From Gammaproteobacteria bacterium (GTDB taxonomy: Bacteria > Pseudomonadota > Gammaproteobacteria > JAABTG01), in the NCBI GenBank assembly GCA_034522055.1, contig JAXHLS010000002.1:2871549-2935548 (forward strand): DNA of 64,000 bases, read 5' to 3'. The notes below the pieces were generated by a model. It did no database searches, was not told the DNA's origin, and worked only from the letters and a program-made list of their open reading frames with translations. This document shows positions 26,880-34,850 of the stretch, piece after piece (position 1 is the first letter of the stretch; every line of letters starts with the position of its first letter). A program made the translations under genes and the position numbers.

Positions 26880-26934
26880 GGGGGAGGCCTCCCCCTGCAT
26901 CGCCCGCAGGGCGATTTGTCGGAAAATTTGACAG
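26880..26934. repeat. 55-bp direct repeat R6, copy 1
   Basis: GGGGGAGGCCTCCCCCTGCA is followed by a CGCCCGCAGGGCG hairpin and TGTCGGAAAATTTGACA. The last part is an inverted repeat TGTC-N9-GACA. The same 55 bases recur at 27365-27419 with one change. The 26798-27364 interval contains these repeats, (CCCTTTGG)-type repeats at 26811-26841, and a stem-loop GTCGGCTGC/GCAGCCGAC at 27088-27110, but no gene. Confidence 0.8.
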
Positions 26935-27364
26935 TGGCCCGCTACCGGGAGGCAGGGTCAGGTCTTCCTTTTTGCTTTTTTCAGCCAGACGGTCTCTTAT
27001 CGAAATAGGGTAGGGCAAAAGGCAAGACGTGATCCCGTGGATTACTCTCGGCAACCGACATCCGCGCCCGCAAACTGCCGAATTTCGTCGGCTGCCAAGA
27101 GCAGCCGACCTACGCCTCTCTCTGGCGCCAGGGGTCAGCCTGTAGGTCGGGATTTATCCCGACATCCAAGCCCGCCGCGCACACCCCGGGCCGGGCTGGT
27201 ATTACCCGCGGGCTCCAAGTCCTGCCGGGCTTAACCCGGCATCCAGGGCGGTGGGCGCTACGGCCAGGGGTGGTGCCTCTGGCTTGCGCGGGTGCGGCGG
27301 TCCTGGATTACTCGCTGCGCTCGCTTGCGGAGGAGGGTCGGGGAGGGGGCGCGAGGGGGTGCCA

Positions 27365-27419
27365 GGGGGAGACCTCCCCCTGCATCGCCCGCAGGGCGAT
27401 TTGTCGGAAAATTTGACAG
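27365..27419. repeat. 55-bp direct repeat R6, copy 2
   Basis: This is a near-identical second copy of 26880-26934, 485 bp downstream in the same orientation, including the GCCCGCAGGGC hairpin and TGTCGGAAAATTTGACA. It abuts the palindromic repeat at 27419-27510. Confidence 0.8.
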
Positions 27420-27510
27420 ATCGTAGGTTGGGATGAGGAACGAACCCCAACATGACCATGAAGATGGCGAATACCCGTTGGGGTTCGCAAGCTCACCCCA
27501 ACCTACGATC
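27419..27510. repeat. 92-bp imperfect palindrome
   Basis: The left end GATCGTAGGTTGGGATGAGG pairs with the right end GCTCACCCCAACCTACGATC, and AACGAACCCCAAC pairs with GTTGGGGTTCG. The spacer contains CATGACCATGAAGATGGCG. This is a REP/MITE-like element. It directly cuts into the reverse transcriptase remnant that follows. Confidence 0.82.
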
Positions 27511-27798
27511 TGGCGCGAGCGCATCGCCGCATATCTCAAAGTGAATTGGGTCCGGCGCTCGATCCCCGCGAGCGCCTGGCGCCGGTGGGCAATGGCATCG
27601 ACTTCCTCGACTTCCTCGGCTACATCGTGCGCCGCGAGCACCGGCTGGTGCGCCGGCGTGTGGTCCAGCGCCTGAAGGACAACTTGGAGGGTTTCGAGGC
27701 CGAACTGGTCTCCGAGCGGGACGGCGTGCGGTGCGTGCGTTTCGATGGGGCGGTGCCGGAGCGGTTGGCCGCGACGCTGTCCTCCTATCCCGGGCACT
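27511..27798 (+). pseudogene. reverse transcriptase 3' remnant (copy 2)
   Basis: One frame begins WRERIAAYL. After a frameshift near 27545 the next reads LGPALDPRERLAPVGNGIDF, then LDFLGYIVRREHRLVRRRVV. It ends ERLAATLSSYPGHF. This matches the C-terminal part of bacterial reverse transcriptases (the G-I-D-F-L-G-Y-I-V-R motif) related to those of diversity-generating retroelements and group II-like RTs. A nine-base tandem duplication (GACTTCCTC twice) inserts three residues into the motif. The catalytic YADD region is absent. It is truncated on the left by the palindrome at 27419-27510. Confidence 0.62.
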
Positions 27799-28248
27799 TC
27801 ATCCCGGGTTCGCCCCCGGCGCGCGGCCGCGTTGCACGGGCAGGTCGAGGCGGCGCCAGGTGCGCATGTCGCCCTCCAGCTGGGTGAGGTTGGTGAAGCC
27901 GAGGTCCCGCAGGGTGGCGCGGGCGGCGCGGGAGCGGCTGCCGGTCTCGCAATAGAGGACGATGGGGCGCCCGGGATCCGCCAGGGTCTCGGACAGCTGC
28001 CCGATGCGGCGCCCTTCCACCAGCCGCGCTCCGGGGATGTGGCCGGCCACGTATTCCTGCGGTGTGCGGATGTCGAGCAGCAAGGGCGGGTCATCGCCGA
28101 CCATGGTTTCCATCAGCTCCTCCGGCGCGATGCGCGGGTCCTGGTCCGTTACCACGTGGCGGTTGGCGAAGGCGGCCAGCAGCAGCACCAGGGCCACCAG
28201 CACCCAGGGCATCATGGATTTCGAAGGGGTCGTGGTCTGCTCGCTCAT
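27799..28248 (-). CDS. membrane-anchored rhodanese-domain protein (copy 2)
   Basis: The 149-residue protein has the same layout as the 21538-21987 copy: N-terminal membrane anchor (MMPWVLVALVLLLAAF) and a rhodanese domain with active-site cysteine in IVLYCETGSRSRAA. It is the last gene of an apparent operon copZ-copA-small membrane protein-rhodanese on the minus strand, starting 14 bases after the small gene. A sulfur-carrier or thiol-handling role in copper stress is plausible from position but unproven. Confidence 0.87.
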   Translation of the reverse strand: MSEQTTTPSKSMMPWVLVALVLLLAAFANRHVVTDQDPRIAPEELMETMVGDDPPLLLDIRTPQEYVAGHIPGARLVEGRRIGQLSETLADPGRPIVLYCETGSRSRAARATLRDLGFTNLTQLEGDMRTWRRLDLPVQRGRAPGANPG

Positions 28249-28262
28249 GGTCGACCGGGGCT

Positions 28263-28346
28263 TCAGCCCTTGGGGCTCAGCCAGAACCACCAGGCGATGA
28301 GATACATGAGGCCCACGCCGGCGAGGTTGATCAGGAACTCCGTCAT
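28263..28346 (-). CDS. 27-residue single-span membrane protein (copy 2)
   Basis: The frame encodes [20 protein letters not shown] followed by FWLSPKG. Its ATG overlaps the copA stop (ATGA), giving translational coupling to the pump. Compared with the 22002-22085 copy it has four conservative replacements and three silent changes but no frameshift. The peptide would be a single membrane helix with a Trp/Phe-rich end and a short SPKG tail. It is too short for normal gene callers. No known family is recognised. Confidence 0.68.
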   Translation of the reverse strand: MTEFLINLAGVGLMYLIAWWFWLSPKG

Positions 28347-30571
28347 CGCAGGGTCTCCGTCTTGAATCGAAGCAGGCGGCTGGCGTTGCTGACCACGGTG
28401 ACCGACGAGGCGGCCATGGCCGCCCCCGCCACCATGGGGTTGAGCAGCAGCCCGAAGGCGGGGAACAGCAGCCCCGCCGCCACCGGGATGCTCACGGTGT
28501 TGTAGGCGAAGGCTCCAAACAGGTTCTGGCGGATGTTGCGTACCGTGGCCCGGGACACCTCCACGGTGTCCGCCACCGCCATCAGGGAGCCGCCCATGAG
28601 GGCCACGTCGGCGCTCTCCACCGCCACGTCGGTGCCGGTGCCGATGGCCATGCCCACGTCCGCCAGGGCCAGGGCCGGGGCGTCGTTGATGCCGTCACCC
28701 ACCATGCCCACCTTCTGGCCCCGGGCCTGGAGTTCGCGGATGAGTTCGGTCTTGTCGGCAGGCAGCAGCCCGGCGTGGACCTCTTCGATGCCGAGTTCGG
28801 CGGCGATGGCCTCGGCCGTGCCTCGGGCATCACCGGTGGCCATGATGACATGGAGCCCGGCGGCCTTGAGGCGTGCCACCGCCGCCGCCGCGTCGGCCTT
28901 GGGGGGGTCGGATACCGCCACCGCGCCCACCAGCCGGCCCTTCCTGGCGACATAGACGATGCTGGCGCCCACGAGGGCGGTGGTGTTCACCCCCTTCGTG
29001 GCTATGCCTTGCTCCTCCATGAGCCGTTGACTGCCGGCGAGGACGTCGTCGCCGTCGACCCGCCCCCGCACGCCGCGCCCGGTGAGGGACTCGAAGTCCA
29101 CCACCACCGCCGGCTGGATGCCGCCCTCGGCGGCGGCCTTGACGATGGCGCTACCGAGGGGGTGCTCGGAGCCGATCTCGAGGCCGGCGGCCAGGGTCAT
29201 CACCTCTTCCTCGGCGTGTCTGCGGGCGGGGAGCACGGCGGTCACGGCGGGCCTGCCCTCGGTGACGGTGCCCGTCTTGTCCAGCACGATGGTGGTCAGT
29301 TCCCCCGCCGCCTGGAGGGCATCGCCGGTGCGGATGAGGATGCCGTGGGCGGCCGCCAGGCCGGTGCCGATCATCACCGAGATGGGGGTGGCCAGCCCCA
29401 GGGCGCATGGACAGGCGATCACGAGCACGGTCATGGCGGTGACCACCATGTAGCCGGTGACGGGCTCGGGCCCGAAGTTGAACCATATCAAGGCGGTGAA
29501 CACGGCGAACATGAGCACCGCCGGCACGAAGATGGCGGACACGCGGTCGGCCAGGCGGCCGATGGCGGGCTTGGCGGACTGGGCGCGGCGCACCTCGTTG
29601 ACGATCTGGGCCAGCACCATGTCGCGACCGATGCGGGTGGCCTTCATGAGGAAGCTGCCGCGGCCGTTCACCGTGCCCCCCACCACCTCGTCGCCGGGGC
29701 GGCGTCCCACGGGCATGGGCTCGCCGGTGAGCATGGACTCGTCCACGTCCGACTGGCCCTCCAGCAACTCGCCGTCCACCGGGATGCGCTCGCCGGGGCG
29801 GATGCGCAGGGTCTCGCCCAGGCCCACCTGCTCCACCGCTACGTCCAGTTCTCGGCCGTCGCGGATGACCCGCGCCTTCTTGGGCTGCAGGTCGAGGAGA
29901 CGGCGGATGGCCGAGGAGGTGCGCATGCGGCTGCGGGCGTCCATGGCGGTGCCGAAGTTGATGAAGGCGAGGATGAACACCGCCGCCTCGAAGTAGGCAT
30001 GGCGCGCCAGGGAAGGGACGGTGTCGGGCCAGATGGCCACCAGCATGGAGTAGACCCAGGCGGTGCCGGTGCCCAGGGCGATGAGGGTGTCCATGTTGGC
30101 GTTGTGATGGCGGAAGGCCTTCCACGCACCAATATAGTAGTGGCGTCCGCCGTAATACATGGCGGCGGCGGTGATCAGGCCCACCAGGACCCAGAAGGCG
30201 CGATTGCCGGGGTCGCCCGTGACGGCGGGCAGCAGCCCCGCCATGCCGGAGATCATGAGTTGGGCGCCCCAGGCGCCGGCCACCGCGGCCTGGATGAGCA
30301 GGGTCTCCTGATGGGCCTTCTCCCGGCGCTCCTTCTCCAGGTCGTCCTCGATGCTCACCATCTCCGCGGCGTCGTAGCCGGCATCCTTGACGGCCTTCAC
30401 CAGGGCCAGGGGCTCCACGTCCCCCTCCACCCGGGCGGTGTGTTCGGCGAAGTTGACGGTGGCGCTGCGCACGCCGTCGACGCCAGCCAGGGCCTGTTCT
30501 ACGGCGCCCACGCAGCCCGCGCAGGCCATGCCGGAGATGGACAGGTTGTATTCGCCGGGGGTATCCGTCAT
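28343..30571 (-). CDS. copA: copper(I)-translocating P-type ATPase CopA
   Basis: CopA exports Cu(I) from the cytoplasm using ATP. The 742-residue protein has one N-terminal heavy-metal-associated domain (GMACAGC near residue 14) and the P1B-1 helix arrangement. It contains the metal-path motif [10 protein letters not shown], the phosphorylation site [11 protein letters not shown], the ATP-binding SEHPLG and the hinge [16 protein letters not shown]. Its ATG overlaps the end of the copper-chaperone gene by four bases and its stop overlaps the following small gene. Cytoplasmic copper detoxification or cuproprotein supply is expected. The 3' third exists a second time at 22082-22816. Confidence 0.95.
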   Translation of the reverse strand: MTDTPGEYNLSISGMACAGCVGAVEQALAGVDGVRSATVNFAEHTARVEGDVEPLALVKAVKDAGYDAAEMVSIEDDLEKERREKAHQETLLIQAAVAGAWGAQLMISGMAGLLPAVTGDPGNRAFWVLVGLITAAAMYYGGRHYYIGAWKAFRHHNANMDTLIALGTGTAWVYSMLVAIWPDTVPSLARHAYFEAAVFILAFINFGTAMDARSRMRTSSAIRRLLDLQPKKARVIRDGRELDVAVEQVGLGETLRIRPGERIPVDGELLEGQSDVDESMLTGEPMPVGRRPGDEVVGGTVNGRGSFLMKATRIGRDMVLAQIVNEVRRAQSAKPAIGRLADRVSAIFVPAVLMFAVFTALIWFNFGPEPVTGYMVVTAMTVLVIACPCALGLATPISVMIGTGLAAAHGILIRTGDALQAAGELTTIVLDKTGTVTEGRPAVTAVLPARRHAEEEVMTLAAGLEIGSEHPLGSAIVKAAAEGGIQPAVVVDFESLTGRGVRGRVDGDDVLAGSQRLMEEQGIATKGVNTTALVGASIVYVARKGRLVGAVAVSDPPKADAAAAVARLKAAGLHVIMATGDARGTAEAIAAELGIEEVHAGLLPADKTELIRELQARGQKVGMVGDGINDAPALALADVGMAIGTGTDVAVESADVALMGGSLMAVADTVEVSRATVRNIRQNLFGAFAYNTVSIPVAAGLLFPAFGLLLNPMVAGAAMAASSVTVVSNASRLLRFKTETLR

Positions 30572-30783
30572 GAGCCCGCTACGGCGGCGGGATAGCCCGC
30601 GGCACTCACGGCCGCGGCCACCGCCTGGGCGTCGGCATCCCCCGTCACCACGCCGCTGCTCCCCGCGTGGTTAAAGTGGGCGTCGGTGACCCCAGGCACC
30701 TCCAGGGCGGCCTGGCGAGCCGCTGCCTCACAGCCTCCGCACTTCATGCCGCTCACGGTCAAATGGATCTCTCTCTCTGGCAT
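30568..30783 (-). CDS. copZ: heavy-metal-associated domain copper chaperone (CopZ-like)
   Basis: The 71-residue product is a single HMA domain with metal-binding cysteines in [15 protein letters not shown], the ferredoxin-like size of CopZ/Atx1 chaperones. ATG 30783 is chosen because AAGGAG lies about eight bases upstream; the in-frame GTG at 30792 would have no room for a ribosome site. It precedes copA with a four-base overlap, consistent with delivery of Cu(I) to the pump. A repeat element (R5) lies just upstream. Confidence 0.85.
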   Translation of the reverse strand: MPEREIHLTVSGMKCGGCEAAARQAALEVPGVTDAHFNHAGSSGVVTGDADAQAVAAAVSAAGYPAAVAGS

Positions 30784-30808
30784 AGTATCCACTCCTTACA
30801 ATATCGGC

Positions 30809-30937
30809 ACTTTAACGTGAAAGTCGCGAAGCACGAACTCCCCCTCTCCCTCTGGGAGAGGGATGGGGTGAGGGAACGAACATGGCGATACGCGCTCCTC
30901 TTTCATCATCTCGGGCGGCGCGTATCGCCATGAGAGT
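30809..30937. repeat. 129-bp dispersed repeat R5, copy 2
   Basis: This is the second copy of the element at 5384-5512. Here the 15-bp arms CATGGCGATACGCGC and GCGCGTATCGCCATG are perfect, while the first palindrome has one change (ACTTTAACGTGAAAGT). Its right end supplies the ATG at 30930 that may be the start codon of the next gene. Confidence 0.85.
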
Positions 30938-32012
30938 TTATATGTGCGCGCAGATTATAACCGACCGGGGTCCGGGTAAATGGTTCTGCCGGCTGGGTGG
31001 GTGGCTGGCCTGCGTGATGGCCGCCTGCACGATGGACTTGGCGTCCCCGGCCATGGCAAGGGAGGCCTTGGGGCCCGGGGAGATCGCCGTGGTGGTCAAC
31101 GTCAGGGACGCGGCCAGCGTGCGTGCGGGTCGCTACTTCCAGCGCCGTCGCGGGTTACCGGCGGAAAACTTCATTCGTGTAAGTTTCGACCCCGGCGACC
31201 CCGTGCTGAGGCCGCGGGCGTTCGCCGCTATCAAGGCGCGCCTGGACGAGCTCACGCCACCGGCGGTGCAGGCCTATGCCCTGGCCTGGAGCAACGTCAC
31301 CCGGGTGGGGTGCATGTCCATCACCACGGCGGTGGCGGCGGGTTACGACCCGGCCTTCTGTGCCCGGGGTTGCGAGCCCACCCGTGAGAGCCCCCTCTAC
31401 AACAGCCGCAGCCACCGGCCCTACGACGATTTCGGCTGGCGCCCTGCCATGCTGTTGCCGGCAGAGGATTTCCATCTCGCCCGGGACCTGGTGGAGCGGG
31501 GCATCGCCGCCGATGCCACCTTTCCCTTCGGCGGGGCCTACCTGCTGAGCACCTCGGATGAGCGCCGCAACGTGCGGGCCGCGGAATACGCACGGGTGGT
31601 GGAACTCTTCGCGGACCTGCTGCAGGTGCGGGTGCTGGAGCAGGACGCCATCCGCGACCGGGACGACGTGCTGTTCTATTTCACCGGCAGCAAATGGGTG
31701 CGGGACATCGACAGCAACCGCTTCCTGCCCGGCGCCCTGGCGGATCATCTCACCTCCGCCGGGGGACGGTTGGAAGGCGGGAGCCAGATGTCCGCCCTGG
31801 CGTGGATCCGGGCCGGCGCCACCGCCAGCTACGGCACCGTGGTGGAGCCCTGTAACTTTCCCCAGAAGTTCCCCTCACCCCTGGTGGCCATGGACCGCTA
31901 CCTGGACGGCGACACCCTCATCGAAGCCTACTGGAAGAGTGTGGCCTGGCCGGGGCAGGGGATATTCATCGGCGAACCCCTGGCGCGCCCCTTCGGGGGC
32001 AAGGGGTCCTGA
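30930..32012 (+). CDS. TIGR03790-family protein
   Basis: The 360-residue product has an export signal (GWLACVMAACTMDLASPAMA, ending near residue 45). It is followed by a domain with VVVNVRDAASVRAGRYFQRRR, a YALAWSNVTRVGCMSIT segment, and a C-terminal EAYWKSVAWPGQGIFIGEPL. These match an uncharacterised exported family known as TIGR03790. The frame extends upstream into the R5 repeat, so ATG 30930 (last bases of the repeat) or ATG 30942 are the likely starts. The molecular function of the family is not known. Confidence 0.78.
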   Translation: MRVYMCAQIITDRGPGKWFCRLGGWLACVMAACTMDLASPAMAREALGPGEIAVVVNVRDAASVRAGRYFQRRRGLPAENFIRVSFDPGDPVLRPRAFAAIKARLDELTPPAVQAYALAWSNVTRVGCMSITTAVAAGYDPAFCARGCEPTRESPLYNSRSHRPYDDFGWRPAMLLPAEDFHLARDLVERGIAADATFPFGGAYLLSTSDERRNVRAAEYARVVELFADLLQVRVLEQDAIRDRDDVLFYFTGSKWVRDIDSNRFLPGALADHLTSAGGRLEGGSQMSALAWIRAGATASYGTVVEPCNFPQKFPSPLVAMDRYLDGDTLIEAYWKSVAWPGQGIFIGEPLARPFGGKGS

Positions 32013-32089
32013 TGCGGGGCGACAAGACGGCATCAAAGCCGGCCCCGGCCGCCGGCAGACGACGGGTACTCACCTGGGGGGTTCCTTGG

Positions 32090-32140
32090 TTAGAGCGCCG
32101 TGACGTTGTTGGCCTGCAGCCCCTTCCGGGTCGGGGCATA
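32090..32140 (-). pseudogene. cold-shock protein, C-terminal remnant
   Basis: Read on the minus strand the last codons give RKGLQANNVTAL and a TAA stop (32090-32092). This strongly resembles the C-terminus of CspA-type proteins (GPxAxNVxAL). Upstream of about 32130 the similarity ends and no cold-shock RNP motif is found. It is probably the tail of a deleted csp gene. The stretch 32013-32183 holds nothing else. Confidence 0.4.
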
Positions 32141-32183
32141 AAAACGCGGGTTGGTCGTCGCCCGGCAGGCCTTCAGCGGGCCC

Positions 32184-33740
32184 TCAGGCCGGCAGACATA
32201 CGCCGCCGCGACGGGGATCGCCGGCCCCGGACATGCGCCCATCGGCGCCATGAAAGCTGACCCCGTGGGCGCCGCCGAAGTACAGGTTCCGGGTCGGCCA
32301 TACCCGCACGTCGTCGAAGGCCTCGCCGAGGGCCGCGATGGCCGCTTCGGGGAAGCCGTCCTCGACGTTGAGGACGCCGTTCTCGTAATGGATGCGCGGT
32401 CGCTCGATGGCGGGGGCGAGGGGCAGACGATGGCGCACGATATTGAGCATCACCTGCAGCATGGCACTGCGGATGCGGTTGGAGCCGCCGGAGCCGAGGG
32501 CGTGGATGGAACCGTCGCGCTCATATACCAGGGCCGGCGCCATCATCGATGACAGGCGCTCGTCCGGCTGCCAGCGATGAAAGCCGCGGGGGTTGAGGTC
32601 CTCTTCGCCCAGCATGTTGTTCAGCATGATGCCGGTGCCGGGCACCACGTAGCCGCAACCCTCGCCGTTGGATACCGTCATGCTGGCGATATTGCCTGCG
32701 GCATCGGCCACACTGATGTGGGTGGTGCCCCTGGGGGCATGGCCGCGCCCGAGGATCTCCGCGCGGTAACGCGCCAGCCGCCGACTGTCGAATAGGTAAT
32801 CCCGCGCATCGGGGCCGCTGCGGCCCGCCGCCAGGGCATCCATGCGAGCCTTGTTGGTGAGGGCCATGGCCGTCGCCAGAGCCGTCAGCTCGGTACCGTC
32901 GTCGGGCCCCCCGGCGGATGGGATCTGGGCCAGCAGATCGGCGGCGAAGGCGATGAGCATGCCACCGCAGGAGGGCGGCGGATTGATGAACACGCGCGCA
33001 CCATCGAGCCGAAAGAACAGGGGCCGGCGTTCCGCGACGCGATAGGCTGCCAGATCCTCGAGGGTGAGACAGCCGCCCCCGGTGGCACAGGCCGCGGCGA
33101 TGGCCTGACCGATCTCGCCGCGATAGAAGAGGTCCTCCTGCTCGATGGCGAGGGTCTCGAGGGTGTCGGCCAGTTCCGGAAAGCGCAGCACCTCGCCTTC
33201 CACAGCCAGTCGCCCCGGTTGGCCCGGGCTCGCGAACAGGCGGGCCGCCTCGGGTGAGGCCAGGTAGATGGGGGACACCACCTGATGGATGTAGGCCTGG
33301 AGGGCGTTCATCCTCACGCCGTCGCGGGCGAGGGCCACCGCGGGTGCCACCACCTCGCCCATGGGCAGACGGCCGAGTTCCCGGTGGATATGAAACAGCC
33401 CCTTCACCATGCCGGGGGTGGCCGCCGCGCCGAGGCCGATGTGGAAGTCCTGGGTGGTGGAGCCGAAGTCCACGGTGACGGGGTGGAAGTCGATGGCGTC
33501 GGACGGCGCGCGGCGCGGCGTCTGGGTGAAGAAATCGTAGCAGCGGTTGGATCCGTCCCGCGCCACCCGGGCCACCATGAAGCCTCCGCCGCCCAGGGAG
33601 CACAGCACCGGCTCCGCCACGGTGGCGGCGAGGTTGGCGGCCACTACCGCGTCAAAGGCGTTGCCGCCGGCACGCAGGATGGCGCATGCCGCCTCCGCGG
33701 TCTCCGGATGGCCGGCCGCACACAGGCCGTTCGCGCTCAT
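32184..33740 (-). CDS. gamma-glutamyltransferase family protein
   Basis: Gamma-glutamyltranspeptidases are Ntn hydrolases that self-cleave before a catalytic threonine. The 518-residue protein starts GHPETAEAACAILRAGGNAF and DAVVAANLAATVAEP, has LGGGGFMVAR, and contains the cleavage-site motif GTTHISVADAAGNIASMT, where the second Thr of GTT would be the nucleophile. PGTGIMLNNMLGEEDLNP follows. No clear signal peptide is seen, so it may be cytoplasmic, as in the YwrD-like subgroup. Substrates may be glutathione or gamma-glutamyl compounds. It is transcribed divergently from the peroxiredoxin gene. Confidence 0.88.
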   Translation of the reverse strand: MSANGLCAAGHPETAEAACAILRAGGNAFDAVVAANLAATVAEPVLCSLGGGGFMVARVARDGSNRCYDFFTQTPRRAPSDAIDFHPVTVDFGSTTQDFHIGLGAAATPGMVKGLFHIHRELGRLPMGEVVAPAVALARDGVRMNALQAYIHQVVSPIYLASPEAARLFASPGQPGRLAVEGEVLRFPELADTLETLAIEQEDLFYRGEIGQAIAAACATGGGCLTLEDLAAYRVAERRPLFFRLDGARVFINPPPSCGGMLIAFAADLLAQIPSAGGPDDGTELTALATAMALTNKARMDALAAGRSGPDARDYLFDSRRLARYRAEILGRGHAPRGTTHISVADAAGNIASMTVSNGEGCGYVVPGTGIMLNNMLGEEDLNPRGFHRWQPDERLSSMMAPALVYERDGSIHALGSGGSNRIRSAMLQVMLNIVRHRLPLAPAIERPRIHYENGVLNVEDGFPEAAIAALGEAFDDVRVWPTRNLYFGGAHGVSFHGADGRMSGAGDPRRGGVCLPA

Positions 33741-34131
33741 GGACCGACCCCGTCATGGTGTGGTCGTGAATGCACTGCCTGGTCAGACTCCCATAGCGTC
33801 GTGTATGTCTGCGGAATCGCCGGAACGGGCGGCGTTTCCCGTATAGGCCGGAGCGGAGCACCCGCGCGCCGCGGGGCTGGGGCATTGTGGCGAATCCGGG
33901 AGCCGCGTACCACAGCCGGGGGCAGGACGGCCCCGGCGCGACCTTCGCGGCCGCCGTCCGGGGGCGGCCATGTCGCGCTTGCTTCCGCGTATGTTTGAAA
34001 CCATCATTACCGCCCGTTCGGTCCATACGGTCATCACGTGTGACGTCGGATCGCCACGACCCATGGCCCGCCGGAGGACGTACTGCACTACGTCGCCCCG
34101 GGGCTTCTTGCGGGTATCCGAGGGAGAAAAC
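33741..34131. other. divergent intergenic region
   Basis: About 390 bases separate the minus-strand gamma-glutamyltransferase from the plus-strand peroxiredoxin. Frames crossing it have no recognisable domain. It must contain the promoters of both genes; I cannot assign -35/-10 boxes with confidence. Confidence 0.4.
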
Positions 34132-34596
34132 ATGCTTAAAGTAGGTGATGAAGCGCCTGATATTTCCCTGCCAGATACGGATATGGAATTCCAGAGCCTG
34201 AAGGATTTCCTGGATGGCGACCTGGTGCTGTACTTCTATCCCAAGGACGATACCCCCGGTTGCACCATCCAGGCGAACGATTTCACGGACCTCGTAGACG
34301 ACTTCGAGGTGGCGGGGGCGAGGGTGGTGGGCATCAGTCGTGACGACTGCTTCAGCCACCAGGCCTTCCGCGACAAGTACGGCCTCAAGATCCCCTTGCT
34401 TGCCGATGTGGACGGGGAGGTGTGCAGTGCCTATGACGTCATTCAGGAGAAGGAGAAGGACGGCGTGCGCAAGCTGGGCGTGGTGCGCTCCACCTTCATC
34501 ATCGACCGCGACGGCATCATTAAATACGCGGAATATGGCGTCTCGCCCAAGGGCCACGCCCTGAAGATGCTGGACCTCATTCGCGACGGCGTCTGA
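34132..34596 (+). CDS. bcp: peroxiredoxin, BCP/PrxQ type
   Basis: The 154-residue thioredoxin-fold protein reduces hydroperoxides with a peroxidatic cysteine in YPKDDTPGCTIQANDFTD (about residue 44). In E. coli-type BCP a resolving cysteine sits five residues later; here that position is asparagine (QANDF). Other cysteines (RDDCFSHQAF, GEVCSAYD) could resolve the disulfide. AGGGAG precedes ATG 34132, which is chosen over upstream in-frame ATGs because the protein then starts exactly at the family N-terminus (LKVGDEAPDISLPD). Confidence 0.9.
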   Translation: MLKVGDEAPDISLPDTDMEFQSLKDFLDGDLVLYFYPKDDTPGCTIQANDFTDLVDDFEVAGARVVGISRDDCFSHQAFRDKYGLKIPLLADVDGEVCSAYDVIQEKEKDGVRKLGVVRSTFIIDRDGIIKYAEYGVSPKGHALKMLDLIRDGV

Positions 34597-34850
34597 GCCT
34601 TCTTTCCGGCCCTCGGAGCGATGTTGAAGAGGGCGGTGCATGTCGTGGGGGCCACGGGTGGACCGCACCATTTAAAATATGCGCGTCTCATCCGCGCGGG
34701 TCGGATGTCGAGGATTTGATGCGGGACGCATCGGCGTCGCATTCTCCCGGGGGCGGCCCGGCCCCATGAGGGATGATGACCCGGGGTGCCGGCCACCCCC
34801 TCCATGGCCCGTCTCGCCCGGGCCGTTCGATCCTGCCACCGGTGTCTTCC

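Larger units (their letters stand above)
27735..29077. repeat. segmental duplication, complete-context copy
   Basis: This is the partner of 21474-22816, collinear with no gap at an offset of 6261 bp. Here the flanks continue the genes (RT remnant to the left, the rest of copA to the right), so this is the probable donor. Confidence 0.93.

Noticed and set aside
28775-30595. 606-codon open frame on the plus strand, antisense to copA
   Set aside because: It is the complement of the strongly conserved copA/copZ genes, consists of His/Gly/Asp-rich low-complexity sequence, and results from codon bias in GC-rich DNA.
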